Counted from the first letter of the stretch, positions 40,454-49,955 are shown. The stretch: DNA of 64,000 nucleotides from Porphyromonas levii DSM 23370 (GCF_000379925.1 NZ_KB904204.1:1-64000); one strand, 5' to 3'. Notes: a model not told the origin generated them from the letters alone. Numbers and translations are program-made.

Positions 40454-41986
40454 ATGAGAAAATACATTCTATTCGCCCTCCTATTACTCATAGGGCTTTC
40501 TTCGTGTAAGAGCAAGAAGGCACTTACTAACGACCAGTACGCTAATAAGGCTCAGAAAGAGGTGTACCAGCCTCAGAAGCGAGAGTTTAGAGCAGCATGG
40601 ATTCCAAATGCTTGGAGAGGAGAGTACATGGGTAGGAGTAGTGCATACATACAGAAGAGTCTGAGAGATCGGCTCGACCTACTACAGAGGACGGGCTTCA
40701 ATGTAATAATATTCCAGGTTCGCTCGGAGGCAGATGCTTGGTACTATAGTCCGTATGAGCCATGGAGCCGTACGCTAACTGGCACCCAAGGTGTTGCTCC
40801 TGCGCCCATGTGGGATCCGCTCGACTTCATGGTAAAAGAGTGCCACGCTAGAGGAATGGAGCTACATGCTTGGATTAACCCCTATAGAGCGGCTACGAAC
40901 GTAAATACTACCCTCGCTCCTAATCACCCCTACCATAGGCACCCTGAGTGGTTTTTCAAGTACGGCAATCAGCTCTACTTCAATCCCGCTCTCCCTGCAG
41001 TACAGCGCTATACTTGCCAAGTAGTCGACGACATTGTGGAGCGATACGATATCGATGCTATACATATTGACGACTACTTCTACCCATACCCGATAGCCGG
41101 GGAAGTGATTCCGGATATTGCAGACTACCAAGCGAGCCCTCGTGGATTTGCTAATATCGGAGACTGGAGAAGAGACAATGTGAACCAACTCATCAGCCAA
41201 TTATCGGCTACGATTAAGGCGCGCAAACCTCATGTCCGCTTTGGTATCAGCCCCTTTGGTATCTATCGTAATGAGAAAAGCGACCCTGAAAGGGGAAGCA
41301 AGACCAAGGGGCTCCAAAACTACGACGACCTCTATGCAGACATTCTCCTATGGGACGTGATGGGATGGGTGGACTATATTGTACCCCAAATATACTGGGA
41401 AATTGGGCACAAGACTGCCGAACATACTGAGCTCGCTCGGTGGTGGAGCCAGCATATACATCTAGCCCAATACTATATAGGTCAGGATGTTAAGCGAACT
41501 ATGGATCATGATGAGCTACACTCCAAACTCAATATAGCCAATCGCACAGCACTGGGTGTCGTAATGTGGCCTGCCGATGAGCTATTCTCAAACTATAAGG
41601 GAGTCACCACAACTATGCGCACTCGGTACTGGACAAAGCCCGCACTCGTACCAGCTTCTGCCTATCCAAGTAGTATCCGTAGGTTCAATGAACCGAAGCG
41701 AGAGACCTCTATCGTGAGTCATGAAGGCAAACTCACTCTCTTCTGGGAACCAGATATGCCGTATCCCTCTGGATTGGAGACTAAGTACTACGTTATCTAT
41801 ATCCATAAACCAGGAGAGAAGCTCTCCAAGGCGACCTCTGAGGATAATCTATTAGCGACTACCCAAGAGCCTTTCTACGTACTCCCCTATATTAATGGGA
41901 AGGAACGAGTGGCTTTCACTATTACTCGAATAGATAGATACAATCAGGAAACACTCATTGCACACAACGTAAAAGCCAAGATATGA
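40454..41986 (+). CDS. GHL10-type glycoside hydrolase lipoprotein
   Basis: This 510-residue lipoprotein has a signal and lipobox (LIGLSSCKS, Cys at about residue 18). A TIM barrel of the glycosyl-hydrolase-like 10 (formerly DUF187) family follows: REFRAAWIPNAWRGEY, VIIFQVRSEADAWYYSPYEPW, MELHAWINPYRA, IDAIHIDDYFYPYP, IDYIVPQIYWEIGH-like segment. The C-terminal beta domain is Fn3-like (about 405-510). Family members attack peptidoglycan or amino-sugar polymers in some species. The GH20 gene overlaps its end by 4 bp, suggesting joint processing of amino-sugar glycans. Confidence 0.88.
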   Translation: MRKYILFALLLLIGLSSCKSKKALTNDQYANKAQKEVYQPQKREFRAAWIPNAWRGEYMGRSSAYIQKSLRDRLDLLQRTGFNVIIFQVRSEADAWYYSPYEPWSRTLTGTQGVAPAPMWDPLDFMVKECHARGMELHAWINPYRAATNVNTTLAPNHPYHRHPEWFFKYGNQLYFNPALPAVQRYTCQVVDDIVERYDIDAIHIDDYFYPYPIAGEVIPDIADYQASPRGFANIGDWRRDNVNQLISQLSATIKARKPHVRFGISPFGIYRNEKSDPERGSKTKGLQNYDDLYADILLWDVMGWVDYIVPQIYWEIGHKTAEHTELARWWSQHIHLAQYYIGQDVKRTMDHDELHSKLNIANRTALGVVMWPADELFSNYKGVTTTMRTRYWTKPALVPASAYPSSIRRFNEPKRETSIVSHEGKLTLFWEPDMPYPSGLETKYYVIYIHKPGEKLSKATSEDNLLATTQEPFYVLPYINGKERVAFTITRIDRYNQETLIAHNVKAKI

Positions 41987-43899
41987 AGAAGTTGTTGCTC
42001 TCCCTTCTCCTCCCTCTATTTACCCTTAGTTGCCTAGCTCAGGTGCCACTGCTACCGAAGCCACAGCAAGTAGAATGGCTCAGAGGAGAAACAAAAGCGA
42101 AAGACCTAGGCGCTGTCACTTACTCAGACGCCTCCCTTTCGGAATATGCCCAACTTATCGGAAGTACATTCTCGCTAGAAGGGAAAGGCAAGCGAGGGGG
42201 CATACAGCTCCAGCTCAATCTAAAGGACAGCAATAAAGAAGCTTATCGACTCTCTATTACACAAAAGGGAATCGAAGTAAGCGCAGTTACCCCCACTGGC
42301 ATATTCTACGCTATCCAGACGCTTCGCCAGCTCTACAACAAGGAGACAGAGGCTTTCCAAATGGTCAAGATATACGATGCTCCTGCCTTCCCGTTCCGTG
42401 GCTATATGGTAGATGTAGGGCGCAACTACCAGAGTATCTCCCTGCTCAAGCAGCAGATAGACGTGATGGCAACACTCAAGCTCAATGTGTTCCATTTCCA
42501 TCTAACTGAGGATGTGGCATGGCGCTTAGAGATTAAGCAGTACCCACAGCTCACTAGCCCCGAGTCCATGACCCGTGACCACGGTCTATTCTATACCGAG
42601 GCAGACATCAAGGAGCTACAGAAGTACTGCGAAGATAGGCACATCACCTTTATGCCCGAGATAGATATGCCAGGGCACTCCAAAGCATTCGTCAGAGCCA
42701 TGGGCTTCGAGATGCAAACCCCTGAGGGCACTCAGGCTGTTGCCAATATCCTAAAGGAGGTGACAGAGACCTACAACTTCGATATCATCCATATCGGTGG
42801 CGACGAGGTCAAGATTACAGACACGAAGTTTCTACCTACAATGATACACATCCTAGAGAGCAAAGGTATCAAAGTAATGGGATGGCAACCTGGTGGCAAC
42901 CTCACCAATAGTGTTATCAGACAGCTATGGGGTGAAGACTCTAGCACTCTATCAGAGGGTTCCGACCTAGTCTATATTGACTCTCGCAACCTCTACATTA
43001 ATCACCACGACGCTTTGGAGGGCGTACCATTGATATTCAATCACAAGATAGGCGGGCAAGACAAGGCATCCGACCGTGCTATCGGTGCTACGCTCTGCCT
43101 GTGGAACGACCGTCGACTTCGGAGAGGAGAAGATAACTTCGCCCACAACGCAGTGTACCCTTCCCTATTCGCCTTTGCCGAAAGGACTTGGGTAGGAGGT
43201 GGCGACGCCTACTCCTATGTAGGGATTCAGGAGAAAACCCTGCAAGAACTCGCCGACCTAGAGCATCGAATAATAGCTCTACACCAAGACCTCTTCCCTT
43301 ATCTTCCCTTCCAATACGTTCCGCAGACTAATATCCGATGGAATATCTACGGTCCCTACAACAACGAAGGAGAGACCTCTCGTGCCTTTGCTCCCGAGAT
43401 AGAAGGTGTGGAGACGCTTCAGCCCGATACCACATTAGTAGGTGGCACAATTATCCTGCGCCACTGGTGGCACCCTGCAGTCCATGGGCACTTCCAAGAT
43501 GCGAAACCCAATACCACTTATTATGCCTCCCGCCAAGTGTGGAGCGACACCGATAAGATAGCAGACATGTGGATAGGCTTCTATGACTTCTCTCGCTCCC
43601 AGGCAACCCCTACCCCTGCGCTTGACACTTGGAATAACTATGATGCCAAGATATGGATCAATGGCGAAGAGATACACCCACCTAAGTGGCTCAGAGCAGG
43701 ACAGAAGGGAGGCGATAACGAGTACCCCTATGAGGATGAAAACTATATCATGCGTACTCCACACAAAGTACATTTGAAGAAGGGTATGAATACTATTCTA
43801 GTTAAAGCCCCTATCCCGTCCTTCAACTCCGGCATCTGGTACGCGCCGAATAAATGGATGTTTACCGCAGTCCTTCTCGATGGTTCTGAAACCAAATAG
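41983..43899 (+). CDS. GH20 beta-N-acetylhexosaminidase
   Basis: This 638-residue exported enzyme releases terminal GlcNAc or GalNAc. It has a signal peptide (about 1-20, ending near SCLAQ), a GH20 accessory domain (about 22-140) and a catalytic barrel (FRGYMVDVGRNY, VFHFHLTEDVAWRLE, FMPEIDMPGHS). The catalytic pair is Asp274-Glu275 in HIGGDEVKI. The C-terminal 200 residues form an additional beta-rich domain. It is coupled to the GHL10-type gene, and fits scavenging of N-glycans, mucin or bacterial wall amino-sugars. Confidence 0.94.
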   Translation: MKKLLLSLLLPLFTLSCLAQVPLLPKPQQVEWLRGETKAKDLGAVTYSDASLSEYAQLIGSTFSLEGKGKRGGIQLQLNLKDSNKEAYRLSITQKGIEVSAVTPTGIFYAIQTLRQLYNKETEAFQMVKIYDAPAFPFRGYMVDVGRNYQSISLLKQQIDVMATLKLNVFHFHLTEDVAWRLEIKQYPQLTSPESMTRDHGLFYTEADIKELQKYCEDRHITFMPEIDMPGHSKAFVRAMGFEMQTPEGTQAVANILKEVTETYNFDIIHIGGDEVKITDTKFLPTMIHILESKGIKVMGWQPGGNLTNSVIRQLWGEDSSTLSEGSDLVYIDSRNLYINHHDALEGVPLIFNHKIGGQDKASDRAIGATLCLWNDRRLRRGEDNFAHNAVYPSLFAFAERTWVGGGDAYSYVGIQEKTLQELADLEHRIIALHQDLFPYLPFQYVPQTNIRWNIYGPYNNEGETSRAFAPEIEGVETLQPDTTLVGGTIILRHWWHPAVHGHFQDAKPNTTYYASRQVWSDTDKIADMWIGFYDFSRSQATPTPALDTWNNYDAKIWINGEEIHPPKWLRAGQKGGDNEYPYEDENYIMRTPHKVHLKKGMNTILVKAPIPSFNSGIWYAPNKWMFTAVLLDGSETK

Positions 43900-43912
43900 G
43901 CTACAGCCAAGA

Positions 43913-43967
43913 GATAGTAAAACACGGGGTAGACTCTAGCGATGAGTCTACCCCGTGTTTTACTATC
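43913..43967. terminator. Bidirectional terminator, 24-bp stem
   Basis: A perfect 24-bp stem (43913-43936 with 43944-43967) and 7-nt loop lie between the convergent GH20 and upp genes. Both arms contain A/T tracts, so it can stop transcription from either side. Confidence 0.92.
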
Positions 43968-43977
43968 ACCTATTGGC

Positions 43978-44634
43978 TTAGTCGTCTAGCTTAGTTCCGA
44001 AAGCTAAGTCACCAGCATCGCCAAGACCAGGAATAATATAGGAATGGTCATCAATCTCAGGGTCATTGACCGCTGTCCATAGCGTACAATCCTCAGGCAT
44101 TACCTTAGACAAATAGTCTAGTGCAGGCTGGCTAGAGATAACTGAGGCTATATGAAGCTCCTTAGGAGTACCCTTGGTAAGGATAGCCTTGTATGCCAAC
44201 TCCATGGAGCTACCTGTAGCCAGCATCGGATCTACAAGAATCAAGGTCTTACCTTCAATAGAAGGAGAAGAGAGGTACTCTATCATCACTTCAAAATTGA
44301 GACGATCCTTGTACCTACGGTATGCCGATACAAAACAATTCTCAGCTCTATCGAAGTAATTCACAAAGCCCTGGTGTAAAGGTAATCCAGCGCGGAGGAT
44401 AGTTGCCACTACTACTTGGTTTTGATCCAACATATCGGTAGAGACAGCCAAAGGGGTCTGCACATCAGTCGCCTTGTATTCAAAGGTCTTACTCATTTCA
44501 TAAGCTAGCACCTCGCCGATACGCTCTATGTTACGCTTGAAGCGCATGCGATCACCTTGAATATTCACATCGCGGAGCTCAGCGATAAAGCGATTAAGAA
44601 TCGAGTTTTGCTCCGAAAGATTGATAACTTTCAT
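43978..44634 (-). CDS. upp: Uracil phosphoribosyltransferase
   Basis: This 218-residue salvage enzyme makes UMP from uracil and PRPP. The PRPP-binding motif TLILVDPMLATGSSMELA and the C-terminal IPGLGDAGDLAFGT loop, which contacts uracil, are intact. It lies 25 bp after the MltF-like gene on the same strand. If the neighbouring nuclease locus supplies nucleobases, this enzyme is a likely consumer, but that link is inference. Confidence 0.95.
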   Translation of the reverse strand: MKVINLSEQNSILNRFIAELRDVNIQGDRMRFKRNIERIGEVLAYEMSKTFEYKATDVQTPLAVSTDMLDQNQVVVATILRAGLPLHQGFVNYFDRAENCFVSAYRRYKDRLNFEVMIEYLSSPSIEGKTLILVDPMLATGSSMELAYKAILTKGTPKELHIASVISSQPALDYLSKVMPEDCTLWTAVNDPEIDDHSYIIPGLGDAGDLAFGTKLDD

Positions 44635-44659
44635 ACTTCTTTATATCATTTGTTTAGTA

Positions 44660-46043
44660 TTATTTTCTACTCAGTAAGGCATCGTATGCCGCTTTGCGCT
44701 CCAGCACTTGCTCTACATACTTGGTGGTCTCTCTACCCCTCAGGTAGCCATTACGGACAACCGCATCATTGTAGTACTCTGGGTTGCTCTTCAGAATAAT
44801 AAATTGCCTCACCCCTCCGTTCCAAATGGTATCTGGGGCATTGTGTTTGCGTGCCAACCGCATCGCATCTAAGACATGCCCTGCACCAGCATTGTATCCT
44901 GCCAAGGTGAAGTAAAGCCTCTGTAATGGATCCTTCACTTCCGAAAAATACCTATAGGTATCCATCAGCACATCCACAGAGACACGTACCGACACTTCTG
45001 GCTGTAACAACTGTGCCTTGCTAGCACCATGAGAGCGTCCAGTACTCGGCATAATGCCCATTAGTCCTCTTGCCCCACTCCAACCGACAACGTTGCTCCT
45101 GAACGTACTCTCTTGATAGGCAATAGCCGCAAGCAAAGTCCATGCCCATGGTGTACGCTTGGCTTCAGACTTAAATATATTATCATAGACCGAGATAGCT
45201 CCGCGCTCCAAAGCTACCTTAAGGGGCTTCTTAGTATTGCCTATGATAAATTGCCTCAAATGGCTATTCTGCTCCTTTAGCTCTGAGTAATGGCGAATCT
45301 TCTCGGGAGCCAAGAGATAGGTATCTAGTCGCTCTACCATTTCGCTATTGCCCTTAGCAACAGCCCAACTATAACGGATAGGAGCGCTCACCAAGAGACT
45401 ATTATCCAGACTAGGGTAGAAGAGCTTCATGCTACTAGCTAGCTCTTTGCCTGCTATCGCATACTTTATGCTATCCACCTGAGCCATCTTCAAGAGTATT
45501 TCCTCTATACTGAGGGTGTCTGGAATAGTTATATTTATTGGGTACCCTATCTCCTCTTCTATCTAGCTCCCCTGCGCTACCATACTCTGTCCACACATCT
45601 TTCCCAGCAATCTCAGAGAGGGAATGAACCACAGACCCCTTCTTCTGCACCAATACAAGCGAAGTAGTATCTACAATACCGCCGAAGTCAAAAGCCTCCG
45701 TATTGGCTTTGGTCATAGGAATAGGGGTAATACACAAATCTACTTTACCCTCAGATACCCAATTGAGAAGGCTATCGGTACTTTTCGCAATATGAATATC
45801 TAGAGCCAACTGGTGTGCTTGAGCAAAGTCGACAACCTTTTGGTACTCTTGACCCATAGTCTCCCCTCGGTATAGGTAGAAATCCTGTGGCGAAGTCATT
45901 GTCGCAATCCTAAGCGTATCCGACTCCTCTATCTCTGCCCACGAGCGAAAAAAAATCCTCTCACTCTCGGTAGTCTCTGTTGTGTCATCACAGGCGACCA
46001 AGAGTAAGAGGAAGGGTATCAATAAGAGTATTCTATTCTTCAT
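44660..46043 (-). pseudogene. mltF: MltF-like lytic transglycosylase, frameshifted
   Basis: Two minus-strand frames make one protein. The first (46043 to about 45560) has a lipobox (LLLLVACDD) and an SBP_bac_3-type periplasmic binding domain (LRIATMTSPQDFYLYRGETMGQEYQ). The second (about 45560 to 44660) has the end of that domain and a GEWL/SLT catalytic domain with catalytic Glu in AIAYQESTF, then GWSGARGLMGIMPST and LAGYNAGAGHVLDA. Homology moves from one frame to the other near 45545-45563, in a purine-rich stretch (AGAAGAGGAGATAGGG). The shift is +1, meaning one extra or two missing bases. It may be a real mutation, an assembly error or a programmed shift. Intact, it would cleave peptidoglycan at the outer membrane. 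The ATG overlaps the upstream methyltransferase stop by 4 bp. Confidence 0.85.
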
Positions 46044-47227
46044 ACTACGTAAAGTAAAAAGCCCTTGAGGTACTCACCCTCGGGGTGATAGATACTCACA
46101 GGATGATCGGCGAACTGACCGAACTGCTGCAGTACCCTTATCTCTCTGCCAGCATGCAGAGCACTAGTGAAGAGCGCCTGACGGAAGTCCTCCACGCTCA
46201 CTACTTGCGAGCATGAGAAGGTAAAGAGCAAACCCCCAGAAGCTATCTTGCGCATCGCCTCGGTATTGAGTTTACGGTACCCTTGTAGTCCATTTTTAAG
46301 CACTTCACGTCTCTTAGCAAAGGCTGGCGGGTCTAGTACAATAAGGTCGAATGCGCCCTCTTTCATATCGTATAGGTACTTGAAGGCATCCTCCACCACA
46401 GAACTATGCTTCTCTAGCTCTGGCTCCGAAAAGTTAAGCCTCATATTCGACTCCAGCATATCAATAGCTTTGGCAGAACTATCGAGGGAGACTACCTGAC
46501 GGGCACCACCCCTCAGGGCATAGAGCGAAAAGCCACCCGTATAGCTAAACATATTGAGTACCTTTTTGTCCTTAGCCAATTCTCCTACCCTCTGTCGGCT
46601 TAGTCGCTGATCCAGAAAGAAACCTGTCTTTTGCCCCTTCAGGATATCAGGAGCAAACCTCAGCCCATTTTCCTCAGCCACTATCGTCTCGATATCATGC
46701 CTTTCACCCCATAGCAATTGATCAAGTACGGGTTCCTCTATGGGCAGTGTGTCGCTCGACTTATAGTAGATGGCACTAAGATGCTGACCATAGAGAGCTT
46801 TCAGCGCCTCCACTATCTCCTTCTGCCGAATATGCATGGTTAGGGTATGCGCTTGGATGACAGCCACATTCCCATAGATATCTATGATAAGTCCAGGCAA
46901 CCTATCCCCCTCACCGTGAACTAGTCTATAAGCCTCATTAGGTGACTCCAGAAGACCAAGTACTCTCCTCATATCTAGAGACTCCCTCAGTCGGCGTACC
47001 CAAAAGTCGGCGTCTATGCTTTCCTCCTCATCAAAAGTAAGCAAGCGTACAGCTATACTCCCCTCCTCATAGTAGCCACGGGCAAGAAACCGATCCCCCT
47101 CGCCTACTACATCCACAATATCTCCTATCTCTATCCCCTTGACACTAACCAAAGCCCTAGAGAATATCCAAGGATGCCTACGGTCTAGAGAGGCGATACG
47201 CCCCGAATTTAGTTGCACACGCTTCAT
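46040..47227 (-). CDS. rlmI: SAM-dependent 23S rRNA methyltransferase, RlmI-like
   Basis: This 395-residue protein has an N-terminal PUA RNA-binding domain (about 1-80, RRHPWIFSRALVSVKG), an EEHEA-like middle part and a Rossmann methyltransferase domain (SAM motif VLNMFSYTGGFSLYALRGG, catalytic region DLIVLDPPAFAKRR, and the Cys of FTFSCSQVV). E. coli RlmI makes m5C1962 in 23S rRNA; the same position is likely but not certain here. It overlaps both neighbours by 4 bp (exonuclease upstream, MltF-like downstream). Confidence 0.9.
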   Translation of the reverse strand: MKRVQLNSGRIASLDRRHPWIFSRALVSVKGIEIGDIVDVVGEGDRFLARGYYEEGSIAVRLLTFDEEESIDADFWVRRLRESLDMRRVLGLLESPNEAYRLVHGEGDRLPGLIIDIYGNVAVIQAHTLTMHIRQKEIVEALKALYGQHLSAIYYKSSDTLPIEEPVLDQLLWGERHDIETIVAEENGLRFAPDILKGQKTGFFLDQRLSRQRVGELAKDKKVLNMFSYTGGFSLYALRGGARQVVSLDSSAKAIDMLESNMRLNFSEPELEKHSSVVEDAFKYLYDMKEGAFDLIVLDPPAFAKRREVLKNGLQGYRKLNTEAMRKIASGGLLFTFSCSQVVSVEDFRQALFTSALHAGREIRVLQQFGQFADHPVSIYHPEGEYLKGFLLYVV

Positions 47228-47910
47228 TGCTTACTTTGCTTACTATCTTTCTTCTTCAGCACCCTTTTCTTAGGTTGCTGTACATCCAAATTAAAATACA
47301 TACTCCTATTGAGTACCTTCTTAAAGCCTTCGAATATCCTAAGTCCTGCATAGGCATCGAGTGCAGCATAGTCTACTTGCCCCTCCGTAAGCTCCTCACG
47401 CTCCCAATCGGAGAGTCTTTGCCCCTTGCTAATACGCTTATTATATAGCACAGCATAAAGCCGAGTCAGAGAGAGCACCTCCACTCCTGCACCTTTCGCA
47501 AGCGTACGAAGGTCTACCATCCTATTCGTTATCAACTGGTGATCCGCCCACAACCCTTTGGCATCATCACCAATAGCTACACCGACCTTAGCGATACGCT
47601 TACTCTTGAGTATCTTCTGCAGCGGCTCCAGTAGCTTCTTGTCCCACGAGGGCAATAGACGAAAAAGCACCACAAAGTCGGGACTCGACAATTGTAGGAG
47701 AGAGACCTTATAGCTCTTGCCTTTGCGGAAAGAAGGCTTGGTCTCGGTATCAAAGCCAAGTACCTTATTACCCTCCTTCAGACGATTACAAGCCTCCTCC
47801 ACCTGCTCTATAGAACTGGTATGAGACAGCACCACCACACCGATAGGTAGGGTCTCAGGCTCCAGTTTCTGCAGCTCCTCTTTTGTGATATTTGTCTTAT
47901 ACTCTGCCAT
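47224..47910 (-). CDS. RNase D-type 3'-5' exonuclease domain protein
   Basis: About 228 residues, a single DEDD-family domain. The first acidic pair is in VLGFDTETKPSF and the last motif in VDYAALDAYAGLRIF, giving the DEDDy type. The C-terminus is very basic (PKKRVLKKKDSKQSKQ). Substrate, RNA or DNA, is not clear; in Bacteroidetes such short proteins are common. I chose ATG 47910 (MAEYKTNITKEEL), whose A overlaps the DUF5063 stop (TGATG). Confidence 0.88.
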   Translation of the reverse strand: MAEYKTNITKEELQKLEPETLPIGVVVLSHTSSIEQVEEACNRLKEGNKVLGFDTETKPSFRKGKSYKVSLLQLSSPDFVVLFRLLPSWDKKLLEPLQKILKSKRIAKVGVAIGDDAKGLWADHQLITNRMVDLRTLAKGAGVEVLSLTRLYAVLYNKRISKGQRLSDWEREELTEGQVDYAALDAYAGLRIFEGFKKVLNRSMYFNLDVQQPKKRVLKKKDSKQSKQ

Positions 47911-48476
47911 CACATCCAATCCTCATGTTCCCCATCCTCAGCAAGCTCGAAGTCGGGATCATTCAATAAGTCATGTAACTGTCGGAGTGCTGCCAATAGG
48001 AGCGTCCCCCACCGCTCCATCATCGTATAGCGTACCTCAGCCACGGCTTGATACATATTCTGCTCATGCACACTCCTCATAATCCACAAGAAGTCCGCTA
48101 GTGCTTGGTAGATATCGGCTAGCACTTCAGCCACACTTACGCTAACAGGTCTATCGGAGTACTTCATTTCCTCCATCTGAGCATTGAGAAAACGATCATG
48201 CTCTCCCAATACTCGCTCCAAGCGATTTTGGACAGCCTCATAGTCTTCCTCCCTTACTTGGCGCTCTAGTACGGTAAAAGGATCCAATGTAAGCGTAGGA
48301 AGTGCCAAGCCAAATGCATAGATATCAGCAAGAAGGCGTCTGCAGCTCTCTACTGTATCTCTATCCCATCTAGGAGTAGTCGCTGGCTCCACGAGTGCAC
48401 AGTAGGCTGCTGCCACTTGCACGAAGTCCAGGACACCAGGCATCCTCAATATACTCTTATCCTTTTCCATAGTCAT
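47910..48476 (-). CDS. DUF5063 family protein
   Basis: About 188 residues, no signal peptide, mostly alpha-helical and acidic (LVEPATTPRWDRDTVESCRRLLADIYAFGLALPTL; ending AEDGEHEDWM). I recognise the DUF5063 type, conserved in Bacteroidetes, without known function. It sits first in a transcript with the RNase D-like exonuclease and RlmI-like methyltransferase, so RNA metabolism is a contextual guess. ATG 48476 (MTMEKDK) was chosen because a TACCTTTG box lies just upstream; ATG 48470 is equally possible and the longer frame runs through the promoter. Confidence 0.8.
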   Translation of the reverse strand: MTMEKDKSILRMPGVLDFVQVAAAYCALVEPATTPRWDRDTVESCRRLLADIYAFGLALPTLTLDPFTVLERQVREEDYEAVQNRLERVLGEHDRFLNAQMEEMKYSDRPVSVSVAEVLADIYQALADFLWIMRSVHEQNMYQAVAEVRYTMMERWGTLLLAALRQLHDLLNDPDFELAEDGEHEDWM

Positions 48477-48498
48477 ATTACCGTCAGTATAAACCTCA

Positions 48499-48506
48499 CA
48501 AAGGTA
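48499..48506 (-). promoter_or_regulatory. -7 box of the DUF5063 operon
   Basis: The minus strand reads TACCTTTG, 22 bp before the chosen ATG at 48476. No -33 element is evident. Confidence 0.55.
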
Positions 48507-48625
48507 GCTAAAATCCCCCACATAGAGGGCGCATTTGGAAAGCAATCCAGGGCAATCCTATGTACAACCCCTACCAAGGAACCGTTTGCCCGAGATTAGC
48601 TATTGGTACTCTACCGAGCGGCTTC

Positions 48626-48711
48626 AGTCTCTCCCGGGAGGGACTGGAGTTCCTCCCGGGAAAAACTAGAGTCTCTCGCGGGAGAAACTGGAGTTTATAG
48701 CGGGAGAAACT
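48626..48711. repeat. Four-copy 22-bp GC-rich palindrome array
   Basis: Four 20-bp units with partial dyad symmetry lie at 48626-48645, 48648-48667, 48670-48689 and 48692-48711, separated by GG, AG and GG. The first reads AGTCTCTCCCGGGAGGGACT and is nearly perfect; later copies keep the AGT/ACT ends and CGGGA core with mismatches. The period is 22 bp. It has the same number of copies, length and period class as the arrays at 34 and 60 kb, but a different sequence. Confidence 0.85.
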
Positions 48712-48823
48712 CTAGCCACTAGGGTGAGAGAATACTATGACGACATATAGGGCAAAAAAAGAGACAAGGAAGAATTATCCACTAGATCACTAAGCAACAG
48801 TTTCCTAGAAGAGTATGTGAAAA

Positions 48824-48859
48824 CAGAGCTACGACAGGAAATGCCCCGCCGTAGCTCTG
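48824..48859 (-). terminator. Terminator of the nuclease/TonB cluster
   Basis: A 10-bp perfect stem (CAGAGCTACG at 48824-48833 with 48850-48859) and a U-rich minus-strand tail lie 18 bp after the last gene of the cluster. Confidence 0.85.
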
Positions 48860-48876
48860 CTATTGGTTACCGAAAA

Positions 48877-49947
48877 TTAGCGCTGTTGCACTAGGTATAC
48901 AACCACAGGGAAGTGGTCACTATAACCATCGATAAAAGAATTGTCCTGAAAGGTACGATGTGGATAACCTTTACGTTTGCCCTCCTGTGTAACTAGGAAA
49001 TCACGGTTAAACACTTCCATCTTCCAAAGCCTCAGTTTTTGATCATCGGTAAGTAACCCCTTAGATACTATCATCTGGTCGAAGAAGTTCCAGCTGTCTT
49101 GATAGACCAGCGTACCAATACCCTTCTCCAATAGCGATGCTGCGGGATTGTAAAGTCCTTGGGCACCGACCTCGCTCCTCAACTTCTTGGCATTGAGAAC
49201 CTCTGTCACGCTCCTATTGGTAGGGTCATCATTGAAGTCACCCATCATGATAATCTTTGCATTGGGCTCTTCTTGGTATATCTTATCCATAATCTGCTTA
49301 GAGAGGCGTGCCGCAGCTAAGCGAAGGGGCTCAGAAGCGCCACCACCATAGCGACTAGGCCAGTGGACTACAATGAAGTGCACCTTCTCACCAGCAATGT
49401 AGCCATACGCATGAAGCTGATCACGGGTAACGAAATCGGGCTGTTCTTCCCACTTAAGAGTATGGTACTCATAACCCTCAAGGGTAAAGATATTAGGATT
49501 ATACAATGCACCTACATCAATACCTCTACGGTCGGGACCATCTTCGTGCACCACCTTGAGCTCCATACCTTTTACCGCTTCCCGTTGTGTAAGATCCTCA
49601 AGGACTCTCCTATTTTCGACCTCAGCAACACCTATAAAAGCAGCACCGTATGGTGTTACCTCCTTCCCTAGAGAGCCGAGAACGCGAGCCAGATTATCGA
49701 GCTTACGCTCATACTGAATCTGAGTCCAGCGATAGGACCCAGTGGGTAGAAAGTCGTCATCCCCCGTATTATTGGGATCATCGTCGCAATCAAAGAGATT
49801 CTCTAGATTGTAAAATCCTACTGCGTAGGCGTTGTACTGCTTGCCGTCACTATTACGGGCAACTTGCTTGGTGGAGCCACAGCTCCCCAAGACAAGCGCC
49901 GTAATAACAACGATAATGGCACGCCACGTGTACAGTGTCTTCCTCAT
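48877..49947 (-). CDS. Endonuclease/exonuclease/phosphatase-family lipoprotein
   Basis: This 356-residue protein has a lipoprotein signal (LVLGSCGS, Cys at about residue 23) and an EEP (DNase I-like) domain. Metal and catalytic motifs are present: NLENLFDCDDDP, GVAEVENRRVLEDL with the metal-binding Glu, the His of IVVHWPSRYGG, MGDFNDDPTNRSV and the final SDHFPVVVYL. Family members cut DNA or RNA or remove phosphate from lipids and nucleotides. Surface or periplasmic location, and the three preceding genes (DUF5689-type lipoprotein, TonB receptor, NUC endonuclease), suggest nucleic acid breakdown. It lies 8 bp after the DUF5689-type gene. Confidence 0.9.
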   Translation of the reverse strand: MRKTLYTWRAIIVVITALVLGSCGSTKQVARNSDGKQYNAYAVGFYNLENLFDCDDDPNNTGDDDFLPTGSYRWTQIQYERKLDNLARVLGSLGKEVTPYGAAFIGVAEVENRRVLEDLTQREAVKGMELKVVHEDGPDRRGIDVGALYNPNIFTLEGYEYHTLKWEEQPDFVTRDQLHAYGYIAGEKVHFIVVHWPSRYGGGASEPLRLAAARLSKQIMDKIYQEEPNAKIIMMGDFNDDPTNRSVTEVLNAKKLRSEVGAQGLYNPAASLLEKGIGTLVYQDSWNFFDQMIVSKGLLTDDQKLRLWKMEVFNRDFLVTQEGKRKGYPHRTFQDNSFIDGYSDHFPVVVYLVQQR

Positions 49948-49955
49948 ACCCTTAC

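Larger units (their letters stand above)
48477..48876. other. Intergenic region with promoter, palindrome array and terminator
   Basis: This stretch contains no supportable gene. It holds the DUF5063 promoter, the four-copy palindrome array (48626-48711), an unremarkable A/G-rich stretch and the nuclease-gene terminator (48824-48859). Confidence 0.65.

Noticed and set aside
45471-46043. Two separate genes, a binding protein and a transglycosylase
   Set aside because: The first frame ends in a non-homologous tail (RRGDRVPNKYNYSRHP), the second begins mid-domain at a TTG without a signal peptide, and the two halves together match one MltF-type protein.
48626-48711. CRISPR array
   Set aside because: The periodic units are separated by only 2 bp, all units are similar and no unique spacers or cas genes are present. 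The same applies to the arrays at 10, 34 and 60 kb.
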